NCBI GenBank assembly: GCA_026392015.1
Contig: JAPLCW010000169.1
Coordinates: 1 to 49,290 of the forward strand
Direction: 5' to 3'
Origin: Candidatus Auribacterota bacterium
GTDB lineage: Bacteria > Auribacterota > Tritonobacteria > UBA1439
Length of the DNA: 49,290 bases
A model generated the notes under the pieces. The model searched no databases. It was not told where the DNA came from and saw only the letters and a list, made by a program, of their open reading frames with translations. The position numbers and the translations under genes are program-made. Positions 1 to 8,265 of the stretch are shown one piece after another. Positions within the stretch are counted from its first letter, which is position 1; every line of letters begins with the position of its first letter.

Positions 1-250
1 CAAAGTATGCAAATCGGACTTTTGGTGGATCTATCGATAATATTTACCTTTGGGACTGTAGTTGCAACTGATTCGGCTCGTGATTATTAAGACTGTTTGC
101 TTTATTTTTCTTAAAAACTGTAACTTTGGCACGAAATATGCAGATAATTATAGCGATAAAGTGTTTGTGTGATTTTGTCGCCGCTGCTGGAACTGGTTAA
201 TTTGGACTGGAATGCGAGTTGTATCGCGCCATATAAGCAGAAGATGAGAA

Positions 251-318
251 TTATCCACAAGCACCCTCGCCGAGCCTGGCTTTGTGAGAATTGCCCGGAT
301 AGAGGCTCATGTGGATAA
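251..318. promoter_or_regulatory. Inverted pair of perfect DnaA boxes in a gene-free left edge
   Basis: The first 467 bases hold no convincing gene. TTATCCACA lies at 251-259 and its reverse complement TGTGGATAA at 310-318, both exact matches to the consensus DnaA box. The preceding 200 bases are AT-rich. Two boxes alone do not make an origin. The pair could also form a long hairpin, or regulate the gene starting at 468. Confidence 0.4.
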
Positions 319-467
319 CTCATCTGGCTGAAATCCAGGGCAAAGAAGCCGGCAAGAAGGGGCTGTGAAAATAGAAATTCTAGACAATATGCTCAAAGCA
401 AAACAGTTATGGAAATCTTGAGATAAGATTTTTGGCAGAACGCGCCAACCTAAAGGGGAGAGGAAAC

Positions 468-1580
468 ATGAGAACAACATTAGTGGCGGTTTTAAGCGTG
501 ATGGTTGCATCGAGTTTGTGCGGAATTGCGGTAGCCGGAAGCCTAGATGCCCTGGGCGCTCCGTCAGCGGGAAGCGGGATGTATTCGCTTCAGCAGGTGT
601 ATGACTACCTGTATGCAGGAACGATGCCTACAATTCCCGGGAGTTTCCAGGAGCCAGGCGCGAGCCCCGGTTCGACGATGAGGACCACAAAACAGATAAT
701 TGAGGTTGTTGCAACCCCGTTCGCCGAGTGTCCCGCGACGGCTGCTAATGTGCAGTCAGGCGTGAAGTTCTTCTGCACGCACGCGGGAAGTTGGGGAGTA
801 CAGACGGGGACATTAGTTGTACCGCCGACACCGACAATAACCCCAACTCCAACCCCAACTCCATGGATGCTAAACGAAGCCAACTGCAATGCCACTTCCG
901 GCTGGCACTGGTACACGACTAACACCCGGAGCGCCTGCTGGAGCAAGACACTCGCCGATTCAGTTTCCTGGAGTAAGGGGGTGGGGAATGATAGCGATAA
1001 TCCGGGCGCTTACACCTGCGCCACCGGGTATACATTAGAGGATAGGATGGTAGCCGCCGCTGCGGGAGAGTGGTATAAGATAGTAAGTCTGGTGGACACA
1101 ACCAGTATCACCTCCGCTCAAAATGGCTCAGGTGGATATGCCTTCATTTCTGCTTTAGCCATCACCGATTGCGTGGATGGAAGCCGGGATCTCTGCACGG
1201 ATAACGGCTGCCTGGGTAGTAGCTGGTCCGGAATCAACACCAGTCTCCGCACCTGGGCCGGCGCGGCCGGCAAATCAGCCCTGCCGTATCTGGGCGATGA
1301 TGCCGGTACAATAAACGATTACGCGGTTGCCTGCGGGCAGAATAGTGGATATGACATACCTTTGGGTGGTACCTGTACCAATAACTTTTGGGCAAATCAC
1401 ACAGTCTGCGGTAATACAGATGCCAACAACTGCTGGGCTGCCGCGTGCGGGATGCCCAGCAACGATGGATGGACTACGGACGGGCGGTTACTGGGCTACA
1501 CATCTTGCGCAGCCCAGTACAGCAACAGCACGTCGGACGACCGCGCAGACAAGGCGTTTCGCGTTGTCGTGCGGCCATAG
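468..1580 (+). CDS. N-domain secreted protein with uncharacterised Trp/Cys-rich head (head type 1)
   Basis: This is a predicted secreted protein of 370 residues. The chosen ATG follows GGGGAGAGGAAAC; an upstream in-frame TTG at 432 lacks such a site. Residues 1-23 form a signal peptide ending AVAG. Residues 24-115 are the conserved N-domain, with GSGMYSLQQVYDYL near the start and FFCTHAGSWGVQTGT at its end. Residues 118-132 are a Pro-Thr linker. The head (133-370) starts near GWHWYTTN and ends FRVVVRP. It contains ACWSK, SWSKGVG, a YISALAI-like motif (FISALAI here), LRTWAGAAGKSALP and CWAAACG, all shared with the genes at 5262, 26506 and 27818. The last residues resemble the end of DUF1566/Lcl domains, but I cannot name the head. 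A binding role at the cell surface or outside the cell is inference. Confidence 0.85.
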   Translation: MRTTLVAVLSVMVASSLCGIAVAGSLDALGAPSAGSGMYSLQQVYDYLYAGTMPTIPGSFQEPGASPGSTMRTTKQIIEVVATPFAECPATAANVQSGVKFFCTHAGSWGVQTGTLVVPPTPTITPTPTPTPWMLNEANCNATSGWHWYTTNTRSACWSKTLADSVSWSKGVGNDSDNPGAYTCATGYTLEDRMVAAAAGEWYKIVSLVDTTSITSAQNGSGGYAFISALAITDCVDGSRDLCTDNGCLGSSWSGINTSLRTWAGAAGKSALPYLGDDAGTINDYAVACGQNSGYDIPLGGTCTNNFWANHTVCGNTDANNCWAAACGMPSNDGWTTDGRLLGYTSCAAQYSNSTSDDRADKAFRVVVRP

Positions 1581-1589
1581 TGAAACACA

Positions 1590-1703
1590 GACGTTTCCCG
1601 TATCTTTTTGGTATAGCAATGGTTATGAATGAAAGCGTCCCTTGAGACAGGGGATGAACTTCTGTTTGTAGTCTGTAGTAATAAAGGAGATTTGATCCCA
1701 CAC
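1590..1703 (+). repeat. Trailer repeat after a paralogue, copy 1
   Basis: This stretch just after the stop codon resembles the stretch after the next paralogue (3505-3634). Both contain a GTATCTT/ATATCTT..TTGGTATA block, GAATGAAAG and an ATAAAG..AGAT block. The repeated unit in this array therefore includes 3' flanking DNA as well as coding sequence. Confidence 0.5.
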
Positions 1704-1749
1704 GAAGGTGATTCATACTATGTGCGCGTGGTGCGGCGCGTCGAGTAAT
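1700..1749 (+). pseudogene. C-terminal remnant of a lost DUF1566-head paralogue
   Basis: Read in one frame, the sequence before the TAA at 1747-1749 encodes GDSYYVRVVRRVE. This matches the terminal VRVVRP of the DUF1566-type heads (compare the end of the gene at 2631). No intact gene body lies upstream, so I interpret it as the surviving tail of a deleted copy. Confidence 0.45.
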
Positions 1750-1802
1750 CCGATCCGGGTGGGATGAGGCGCTACTCCGATGGGGCAGGGAAGGAGATGT
1801 GT

Positions 1803-1831
1803 GCAGACGCAGAAGTTAATGACTGTGGTTT
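1803..1831 (+). pseudogene. Decayed start of an MQKLMTV-type paralogue
   Basis: The sequence GCAGACGCAGAAGTTAATGA and the following CTGTGGTTT align with the start of the genes at 3832 and 6470 (CAGATGCAAAAGCTAATGA, CAGTGGTTT). The ATG has become ACG and the frame hits TAA immediately after the match. A similar start-like fragment lies at 5171-5205. Confidence 0.5.
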
Positions 1832-1950
1832 AAAATCCACACAAAAACGACGTTTGCATGAGAACTGAGCGGAGGAGTAGGCATATGAAAAGCTTTGTGA
1901 CGTTGGTGTATTTTGGATCTTTTGGCGTAGCAAGGGATAGGGATGAACTC

Positions 1951-2034
1951 TTCCCTCGGACATGGAAGGAGCTTTCGATTTGTGATTTCCTGGTAATAAA
2001 CGAGATATCAAAAACATCTGCATGGAATTTTCGG
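1951..2034 (+). repeat. Trailer repeat, second copy
   Basis: This matches 3551-3634 after the DUF1566-head gene: both contain GGACATG, CTTTCGATTTGT, an AATAAA block and a TCTGCRTGGAA ending. It lies in a spacer with no gene. A 60-codon reading frame crossing it (1858-2040) is not convincing as a protein. Confidence 0.5.
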
Positions 2035-2086
2035 ATGTAACTCCAAATCTTCCCTAGCCTCGATTATTCACGAGGCGCACGTATTA

Positions 2087-2235
2087 AAAGGGGCATAACC
2101 ACTGAGGGCACTGAGTATTTGGACGCAGATTTGCGCAGATGAACGCAGATCAACAAAAGAAGCAGATTGAACCCTTGAGGCTTTAAACACAAGCTGTATT
2201 TGTATCTGCGTGTTCTGCGTTCATCTGCATCCTGA
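2087..2235. repeat. Spacer repeat of the ACGCAGAT / CACTGAG family
   Basis: The spacer contains CATAACCACTGAGGGCACTG followed by iterations of ACGCAGATTTGCGCAGATGAACGCAGATC and a complementary arm TCTGCGTTCATCTGCA. Related text recurs near 39050-39260, 42640-43110 and 48710-49010. It is non-coding and low in complexity. Confidence 0.6.
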
Positions 2236-2273
2236 ATAGCAAGTAAGATAGCAATGAGATAGTTGTTGGAACT

Positions 2274-2454
2274 GTAATGCATCACTTATGGGTGGTACAT
2301 TGCTGAATATGTCATTCCTGCCCCCGTTTTCACGAGGGTAAACTTCAGCAGGAATCCAGGTTTCATACTGGATCCCCGCTCGAGTTTACACTGAGCGCAG
2401 TCGAAGTGCGGGGATGACAAGTAAAAGGGATACCACCCATAAGTGACCCATTAC
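2274..2454. mobile_element. MITE with IS66-like ends, copy 1
   Basis: The element starts GTAATGCATCACTTATGGG and ends with the inverted match CCCATAAGTGACCCATTAC. It is flanked by TTGGAACT (2266-2273) and TTGGAACC (2455-2462), a near-perfect 8-bp target duplication. GTAA..TTAC ends with 8-bp duplications are typical of the IS66 family (established knowledge). It encodes nothing and its interior is two hairpins of the TGTCATTCC..GGAATCCAG type. Related copies are at 16755, 47743 and 49145. Confidence 0.75.
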
Positions 2455-2630
2455 TTGGAACCGTTCAGTGACCTCAGCGTCTTCAGCGGTTAAAAGTGCG
2501 TAGTCTGTTGTGCTATTGGGCAGGTATGTCGGTTTTGAGTTGGTGAATAGATCAGGCTAGAGAAGAATATATTTCTTTAGCAGGCGGGAGTATGATTTTA
2601 TGCGGCAAAACAGGAAAGGGTGGTAGAGGT

Positions 2631-3443
2631 ATGAAGAGGTGGATGATGTTAGTATCCGCGGTGATGTTCTCGGTTGGCGCGGCCGGCGCGGCGGTTGCCG
2701 GGAGCATGGATTTCAACGGTGCCCCCTCAGGCGGGAGTGGGATGTATTCACTCTCGCAGGTCTATGACTACCTGAATTGGGGGACGGTGGCGCCCACTCC
2801 AGGCCCGTTCCGCGAACCCGGCGTCGGCCCCGGTTCTACGATGAAAACATTGAAAGAGATCTACGACGACATTAAGGCGAAGCTCGACGAATGCGGAGCG
2901 ACTGCTGCTGATGTGAAAGCCGGCAAGACCTTTTTCTCTACGCTGTCGGGGAGTTGGGGGGTTCAGACTGGAATGTGGGCAACCCCGACACCCACGAATA
3001 CCCCCACCCCAATCCCAACCATAACTCCAACCCCGACCCCAACGCCATGCACAGGTACATGGTACGAGTGCTATGGTCCGAGTGGTACCGGTGATGTCGT
3101 GTTGATAAGCTCAATGTACGTGGCAAGTAAGATGGATGGTGTTGGTTGTTTTGGCGGTGGGACCAAGACTTGGGCAGGGGGTTTGAGTTGGGCCGATGCT
3201 CTGGTATGGATGGGTAAAGATGATTGGAGAATACCGAGCATCAGCGAACTGGAGTCGATATGTTCTGGCAAAGCTAGCTTAGGTTCATGGCAGACGGGTG
3301 ACTACTGGTCAAGTACCGTGTTTGCGACTGCGCATTGCGTGGGCGCTCCCTGTGCATGGGATGTTTACTTTCAGCCGGCTTGCTATACGTACGACCACCA
3401 CAAGCAGAGCTACTCCTATCCAGTGCGCGTGGTGCGCCCGTAG
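2631..3443 (+). CDS. N-domain secreted protein with DUF1566/Lcl-like head
   Basis: This is a predicted secreted protein of 270 residues. I chose ATG 2631 because it follows a GGTGGTAGAGGT site and begins a good signal peptide (MKRWMMLVSAVMF..AVAG); an in-frame ATG at 2592 would add 13 residues before it. The N-domain ends FFSTLSGSWGVQTG, with Ser in place of the Cys seen in most copies. After a Pro-Thr linker, the head shows the DUF1566 pattern: WADALVWMGKDDWRIPS, ELESIC, YWSSTVF and final VRVVRP. DUF1566/Lcl domains have a C-type-lectin-like fold and occur in bacterial adhesins. The gene lies in tandem between head-type-1 and DUF2341 copies. Confidence 0.85.
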   Translation: MKRWMMLVSAVMFSVGAAGAAVAGSMDFNGAPSGGSGMYSLSQVYDYLNWGTVAPTPGPFREPGVGPGSTMKTLKEIYDDIKAKLDECGATAADVKAGKTFFSTLSGSWGVQTGMWATPTPTNTPTPIPTITPTPTPTPCTGTWYECYGPSGTGDVVLISSMYVASKMDGVGCFGGGTKTWAGGLSWADALVWMGKDDWRIPSISELESICSGKASLGSWQTGDYWSSTVFATAHCVGAPCAWDVYFQPACYTYDHHKQSYSYPVRVVRP

Positions 3444-3504
3444 CTGGAGTTGGATGGTTTGACTATACGCGGGTGGGGGCGCTGCAAAAAGAAAGGGTAA
3501 CCCA

Positions 3505-3634
3505 AACGTTATCCATATCTTATTGGTATAACAAGAATTGCGAATGAAAGTATCCATTTGGACATGAGAGGGACTTTCGATTTGTAATTCATTGGAAATA
3601 AAGTAGATATCGATAACGTCTGCGTGGAACTCCC
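3505..3634 (+). repeat. Trailer repeat, third copy
   Basis: This is the partner of 1590-1703 and 1951-2034. It follows the stop codon of the DUF1566-head gene and precedes the leader cassette at 3706. Confidence 0.5.
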
Positions 3635-3705
3635 TGATCCGTTACAAAATAGGGGAGAGAGAGCATATTTCCAGGTAATGTGCTCGGCTTGAGTGAGCGA
3701 GTCCT

Positions 3706-3831
3706 GGGGTCAAATCTTTATCCTTTACATTTCGCTATGAGATCGGAGTTTATATCATCTCTCATGGAGATATTTGTTCTTCAATCCGCGTTAGTTTTGA
3801 CACGCCAAAACAGGAAAGGGGGTTTGGACAG
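3706..3831 (+). promoter_or_regulatory. 126-nt leader cassette, copy 1
   Basis: The leader starts with GGGGTCAAATCTTTATCCTT followed by TACATTTCG and runs exactly 126 nt to the ATG at 3832. Copies at 6344-6469 and 10366-10491 have the same length and differ at only a few bases. It contains an ATGAGA..TCTCAT hairpin and ends with a strong GGAAAGGGGG ribosome binding site. A promoter is likely inside, but no well-spaced sigma-70 pair is clear. The first 29 bases match the ends of the RAYT element at 35264-36333. Confidence 0.75.
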
Positions 3832-5109
3832 ATGCAAAAGCTAATGACAGTGGTTTTAGGTCTGGTATTCGCGTTTAGCCTAGGTAGAACGGCGGTCGCG
3901 GGGAGCATCAACTCTCCGGGCGCTCCCTCGGGTGGGAGCGGGATGTATTCAATATCGCAGGTCTATGACTACATAGTGAGTGGCGCAGCACTTGAAGCAA
4001 AGACTGGTTTCCAGGAGCCTACCTCAGCGCCTGTCTCCACGATGAAGACAATGAAAGAGATCGGGGATGCTCTTAGAACATCTTTTGAACAATGCGAGAT
4101 CTATCCCGAAGACGTAACGCCGGGGAAAAAATATTTTTCAACGATCCAGGGTTGGTGGGGTGTGAGGACAGGTGGGACCCCGATGCCAACAGCAACACCG
4201 ACAATAACCGCAACGCCGACAGTAACACCGACACCGATCTGGCTCTCGGGCTGGGACTATAAGAGGCCGATCAGCATCTCCTCCGGATCCGCCCTGCAAA
4301 ATTATCAAGTTCTGGTCACTCTCAACACGCAGGAGTTGATCCCTGCAAAAATGCGTTCCGATGGCGGCGATGTCAGATTCACCGATTCCGATGGCCTTAC
4401 ACTCATCAACTATTGGATTGAGTCGGGCATCAACACGCCATCAACGAGGATCTGGGTTCGTGCGACGAGCGTCCCCGCGGGGTCGAGCACGATCTATATG
4501 TACTACGGCAATTCCTCTGCCGCTTCAGCAAGCAATGGAGACATAACTTTTGATTTTTTTGATGATTTTACCTCTGCGAACACAACGAAATGGGCTGAAC
4601 ATCAAGGCTCATTGAGTGTAAGTGGGGGGATGGCGACGATTCATGATAGTTGGGTTATAGGAGATGTTGCTTTCGGATATGGTTATATGTATGAACTCAT
4701 GAGTGGAAGCGGGGAATGGAACGATGCGTGTGGAAATCATCCAGTACGGGCAAGAAGTGGGAATGACATGGAAATTACCGGCGATAGCATATTCGCGGGA
4801 ACAAATTGTAATTCAAGAACATTCAATGTTTCAAATGATGGCAGCATGTCCGGAGGATGTGGAACAGATGGATCAAGGTTCGGAAGCAATAGTCTTGTAG
4901 GCATAGCAAGAATCAGTAGCAGTTCAGTCAAGTTTTACCTGAATAATGGATTTCTAAAAGAAATCGCGACTAATGTTCCCAATGACCCTTTATATTTTTC
5001 GATAAGAGGTTGGGGCGGGGGAACTATCACTGTTGATTGGGTTAGAATAAGAAAATATTCCTCCCCGGAGCCGACCGCGAGCGTGGGAACGGAGGGGACG
5101 CGTGGATAA
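3832..5109 (+). CDS. N-domain secreted protein with DUF2341 plus concanavalin-like head
   Basis: This protein has 425 residues. The signal peptide (1-23, MQKLMTVVLG..AVAG) is identical to that of the genes at 6470 and 10492. The N-domain (24-115) has YFSTIQGWWGVRTG in place of the usual FFCTQPGSWG. After a linker rich in ATPT, residues 141-240 match DUF2341: GWDYKRPISISS, YQVLVTLNT, DVRFTDSDG and IYMYYGNSSA. The DUF2341 domain is known from secreted proteins with sugar-binding architectures. Residues 245-415 look like a concanavalin/LamG beta-sandwich (SFNG-like FDDF start, VKFYLNNGFLKE, TVDWVRIRKYSSPEP). The ligand is unknown. Confidence 0.85.
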   Translation: MQKLMTVVLGLVFAFSLGRTAVAGSINSPGAPSGGSGMYSISQVYDYIVSGAALEAKTGFQEPTSAPVSTMKTMKEIGDALRTSFEQCEIYPEDVTPGKKYFSTIQGWWGVRTGGTPMPTATPTITATPTVTPTPIWLSGWDYKRPISISSGSALQNYQVLVTLNTQELIPAKMRSDGGDVRFTDSDGLTLINYWIESGINTPSTRIWVRATSVPAGSSTIYMYYGNSSAASASNGDITFDFFDDFTSANTTKWAEHQGSLSVSGGMATIHDSWVIGDVAFGYGYMYELMSGSGEWNDACGNHPVRARSGNDMEITGDSIFAGTNCNSRTFNVSNDGSMSGGCGTDGSRFGSNSLVGIARISSSSVKFYLNNGFLKEIATNVPNDPLYFSIRGWGGGTITVDWVRIRKYSSPEPTASVGTEGTRG

Positions 5110-5170
5110 GGGCAGATAATTCATGAGTGGGTGAAAAGATTATTTTTTATGGAGAGTAGGGAAAGGTAGG

Positions 5171-5205
5171 GATGGAGGCAGAAGTTTATGGCGGTGGTTG
5201 TAGTG
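5171..5205 (+). pseudogene. Start-like remnant upstream of the 5262 gene
   Basis: GATGGAGGCAGAAGTTTATG followed by GCGGTGGTTGTAG resembles GATGCAAAAGCTAATGACAG followed by TGGTTTTAG in the MQKLMTV-type starts. It lies in frame with the real gene downstream but lacks the hydrophobic stretch. I read it as the relic of an earlier copy. Confidence 0.35.
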
Positions 5206-5261
5206 TGCGCCAGAGCATGAGTGTCATGAAACAGGATAAAACTGAAAAGGAGGGACGACTG

Positions 5262-6329
5262 ATGCAAAAGCTAATAGCGTTAGTGTCAGGCATGATATTC
5301 GCGGCAAGCCCTGGCGGAATGGCCATTGCCGGGAGTCTTGACGGCCCGGGCGCTCCCTCATCGGGGAGCGGGCTGTATACACTTTCTCAGATCTACAACT
5401 ATCTTAACTCGGGAGTAGAGGCAACACCGGTCCCCAGTTTCCAGGAGCCTGGAGCGGCGCCCTCCTCCACGATGAGGACGACGAAGGAGATTTACGATGC
5501 CCTCCATGGGGGTCTCTCCTTGTTAGATGCGACGGCTGACGATGTAAAATCAGGCAAGAGGTTCTTCTCCACGCAGCCGGGAAGCTGGGGGGTGCGGACA
5601 GGAATATTAATTGTGCCGCCAACCCCGACGCCAACCTCCACGCAGACGCCAACCTCCACGCCGACGCCAACCTCCACGCCGACATCAACACCATGGCAAT
5701 TGGACCAGGCGAACTGCGACGCTCTCTCCGGCTGGCACTGGCTGAACGGTGCCTGCTGGTCAGATTCCATCGTGGACAGTGTCTCCTGGAACAAAGGCGT
5801 TGGCGACGTCAGTTCCAAGACAGGTTCCTACGTCCCGACCGGTTCCGGAACACTGAAGAGCCGTATGGAAGCGGTCATCGCCGGCAGATGGTCGGAGATC
5901 TGTTCCAGTATCAATGGGAGGGAGATTACCACCGCCGATAACGGTGACATCGGGAAGGAATATATTTCCGCCATTGCCATCGCCGACAGTGTGGATGGAA
6001 CCAAGTACTGGGCCTCCGGAACCATTGGGGGCAATGACTGGGGCACGCGTAACACCGTACTCGCTGCCTGGGCAGCAGCTTCGGGATCAGCGCTTCCCGA
6101 ACCGAGCGCGTATCAAAACGCATGCAGCGGCACTTTCTATCAGAACACATCCACATTATCGCCCGGAACTAACTATGCCTGGGCAGCGGCGTGCGGCAAC
6201 CCCTTTGCCGATGGTTACTGGGACACGGCCGCGCGTCTTATCGGGTACAACTCATGCTCCGGCCAAAGCACCGGCTATACGTCAAGCACAGGGGACATCA
6301 GGTCGTTTCGCGTGGTGGTGCGCCCCTGA
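5262..6329 (+). CDS. N-domain secreted protein with head type 1
   Basis: This is a secreted protein of 355 residues. ATG 5262 follows AAGGAGGGACGACTG; an in-frame upstream ATG at 5172 would add 30 residues with no signal-peptide character. The signal peptide is MQKLIALVSG..AIAG. The N-domain lacks both of the cysteines common in the family (LSLLDATADDVK and FFSTQPGSWG). The linker (119-143) is built from PTSTPT repeats. The head (144-355) is a shorter relative of the head at 468: GWHWLNGACWSDS, SWNKGVGD, MEAVIAGRW, YISAIAIADSVDGT, LAAWAAASGSALP, AWAAACG and final FRVVVRP. The nearby stop at 6327 is followed within 17 bases by the second leader cassette. Confidence 0.85.
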   Translation: MQKLIALVSGMIFAASPGGMAIAGSLDGPGAPSSGSGLYTLSQIYNYLNSGVEATPVPSFQEPGAAPSSTMRTTKEIYDALHGGLSLLDATADDVKSGKRFFSTQPGSWGVRTGILIVPPTPTPTSTQTPTSTPTPTSTPTSTPWQLDQANCDALSGWHWLNGACWSDSIVDSVSWNKGVGDVSSKTGSYVPTGSGTLKSRMEAVIAGRWSEICSSINGREITTADNGDIGKEYISAIAIADSVDGTKYWASGTIGGNDWGTRNTVLAAWAAASGSALPEPSAYQNACSGTFYQNTSTLSPGTNYAWAAACGNPFADGYWDTAARLIGYNSCSGQSTGYTSSTGDIRSFRVVVRP

Positions 6330-6343
6330 ATGCGGGGGTCTCT

Positions 6344-6469
6344 GGGGTCAAATCTTTATCCTTTACATTTCGCTATGAGATCGGAGTTTATATCATCTCT
6401 CATGGAGATCTTCGTTCTTCAAGCCGCGTTAGTTTTGACACGCCAAAACAGGAAAGGGGGTTTGGACAG
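6344..6469 (+). promoter_or_regulatory. 126-nt leader cassette, copy 2
   Basis: This has the same length as the copy at 3706 and is almost identical. Near-identity continues into the coding region to about 6570, covering the signal peptide and start of the N-domain. This points to recent duplication or gene conversion between the 3832 and 6470 genes. Confidence 0.75.
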
Positions 6470-7663
6470 ATGCAAAAGCTAATGACAGTGGTTTTAGGTC
6501 TGGTATTCGCGTTTAGCCTGGGTAGAACGGCGGTCGCGGGGAGCATCAACTCTCCGGGCGCTCCCTCGGCGGGTAGCGGGCTGTATACACTCTCTCAGAT
6601 CTACAACTATCTTAACTTGGGAGTAGAGGCGACACCCGTCCCAAGCTTCCAGGAGCCCCTCGCGGCGCCGGCCTCCACGATGAGGACCACGAAGGAGATT
6701 TACAACACCATTCATGAGATTCTCTCCCAGTGCGATATTGGCGCTGATAATGTTGAGTCAGGCAAGAAATTCTTCTCCACTCAACCAGGGAATTGGGGGC
6801 TGCGGACAGGAACGTTAGCTGTTCTGCCGAGACCGACGGCGACGCCGACGGTAACCGCAACACCTACAATAACACCAACCACAACACCGACAGCAACGCC
6901 GACCTGCCTACCTGGCTGGATCAGGGTTCCCGGCAACCCGAGCAACCCTACCTATCAGGAAACCGCCGATTTCCTTGTCATGAAGTATGAGGCCAAGGAT
7001 GTCAGCGGCACTGCCACCTCCCAGGCCTCGGGGGTTCCCTGGACCAGCATAACTCGGAACAACGCCGCCTCAAAATGTTCTGCGATCGGAGCCCACCTCT
7101 GCACGATAAAAGAAGCCCAGACAATTAATAGAAGTATTGACGATCTCGCGTCCAATTGGAATGGAGGAACGGTAGGAAGCGGTCGCCTTTATATCGGCCA
7201 TACTGATGGAGCCCCTTCCACTACGCTTGCGGCTGATACGACCGGTGATCCGGATGACGATCCGTATGTGGGGACGGGCGATAGTTCCCCCTCCGATCAG
7301 AGAAGGACGTTCATCCTCCACAACGGACAGATAATATGGGATTGGTCCGGAAACGTAACGGAATGGTTCGGCACGACCTGCGAGGATGGCACCGGATTCG
7401 GGAAATGGACGTTTGTGGGATGGGACCAATGGTACGAGGATTGGCTGGATGATTATGAAAGAGAAGCTGCGGGACCGACCAGCGACGCGTGGGGATCGGC
7501 GCAAGGAACGGGACTTTACTTCGGGTGTAATCCCGTCGGCTCGGCCTTTCAACGCGGAGGTTGCTATAGCGATGGTTCAGGAACGGGAATGTATCAATTC
7601 TGCACCTGGTATAATGCAACATCAAGCACGAACGCGGCACTGGGTTTCAGGTGCTGCAAGTAG
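6470..7663 (+). CDS. N-domain secreted protein with FGE/SUMF1-like head
   Basis: This protein has 397 residues. ATG 6470 follows GGAAAGGGGG; the open frame extends upstream to 6191 only by crossing the leader. The signal peptide is 1-23, the N-domain 24-115 and the Thr-rich linker 116-145. The head (146-397) has the formylglycine-generating-enzyme-like (C-type lectin) pattern: FLVMKYEAK, HLCTIKEAQ, IIWDWSGNVTEWFG, FQRGGCYSD and final ALGFRCCK. The paired cysteines required for FGE catalysis cannot be confirmed by eye, and heads of this class often only bind ligands. Diversity-generating retroelements use this fold for variable proteins, but no reverse transcriptase or template repeat is visible here. 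Confidence 0.85.
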   Translation: MQKLMTVVLGLVFAFSLGRTAVAGSINSPGAPSAGSGLYTLSQIYNYLNLGVEATPVPSFQEPLAAPASTMRTTKEIYNTIHEILSQCDIGADNVESGKKFFSTQPGNWGLRTGTLAVLPRPTATPTVTATPTITPTTTPTATPTCLPGWIRVPGNPSNPTYQETADFLVMKYEAKDVSGTATSQASGVPWTSITRNNAASKCSAIGAHLCTIKEAQTINRSIDDLASNWNGGTVGSGRLYIGHTDGAPSTTLAADTTGDPDDDPYVGTGDSSPSDQRRTFILHNGQIIWDWSGNVTEWFGTTCEDGTGFGKWTFVGWDQWYEDWLDDYEREAAGPTSDAWGSAQGTGLYFGCNPVGSAFQRGGCYSDGSGTGMYQFCTWYNATSSTNAALGFRCCK

Positions 7664-7970
7664 CCGGAATAAGCTCGGGCACGAGGTTGTCGAATGGCGG
7701 CGCCACTGGATTCGATGCCCCGAAATGTGGCGAAAGAGATCCGTCCGGGATCCATACGAGTCGTGGAGAAGAAGGCCGTTTTGGGATCCTCACGGAGCCA
7801 TCCCGCGCAGATGCATACAACCGGAGGTTCTTCGGAGCGCCGCAAGTTTATACAGACACTCCTCCCCGGATTATTTCTATGAGTGTTCGATGTATCAAGA
7901 ATTGACCGGCTCGGGAAACTAACCCGTGCCGGCGTCACATGCGCGGCAGATCCGATGCCACAACAGTTTG
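7664..7970. other. Gene-free spacer
   Basis: I see no protein signature here. Several short open frames overlap one another, and none resembles the neighbouring families or starts with a clear ribosome binding site. It could be decayed coding sequence from a lost copy. Confidence 0.5.
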
Positions 7971-8170
7971 ATCATCCGCAAAGGAGATACGCGCTGTTCC
8001 ATCTGTGGATGTAATTCTGGATCCTCTCCGGGAAAGGCGCGTGGACTCGAATCGGCAGCAGTTTCAATATTCACCATTTTCTCTGATCCGGACAGAATCC
8101 GGAGAAATTCGTCCGAATATAATCAGTCCCTTCGTCACAACACAGGAGGCCTCACGCGATGCCACACAAC
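7971..8170 (+). repeat. Orphan leader block, copy 1
   Basis: ATCATCCGCA followed by ATGTAATTCTGGATCCTCTC matches the leader RNA motif found before several paralogues. The following 110 bases (GTTTCAATATTC, CGTCCGAATATAATCAG, CGATGCC) align with 11640-11805. No paralogue start follows in place; the next gene (8266) is unrelated. Confidence 0.5.
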
Positions 8171-8265
8171 ACTCTGCGGTATCTCGTGATGGTGTTTTGC
8201 CAATGGCCGCCTTGGGCAGGTTCGCCGGACTCAGTCATGGTCCTTTGCGATTCGGATTCGGATAA

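Noticed and set aside
6470..7663. Diversity-generating retroelement target
   Set aside because: The FGE-like head with a GFRCCK ending fits the fold used by such systems, but I found no reverse transcriptase, template repeat or adenine-biased repeat pair in the window.
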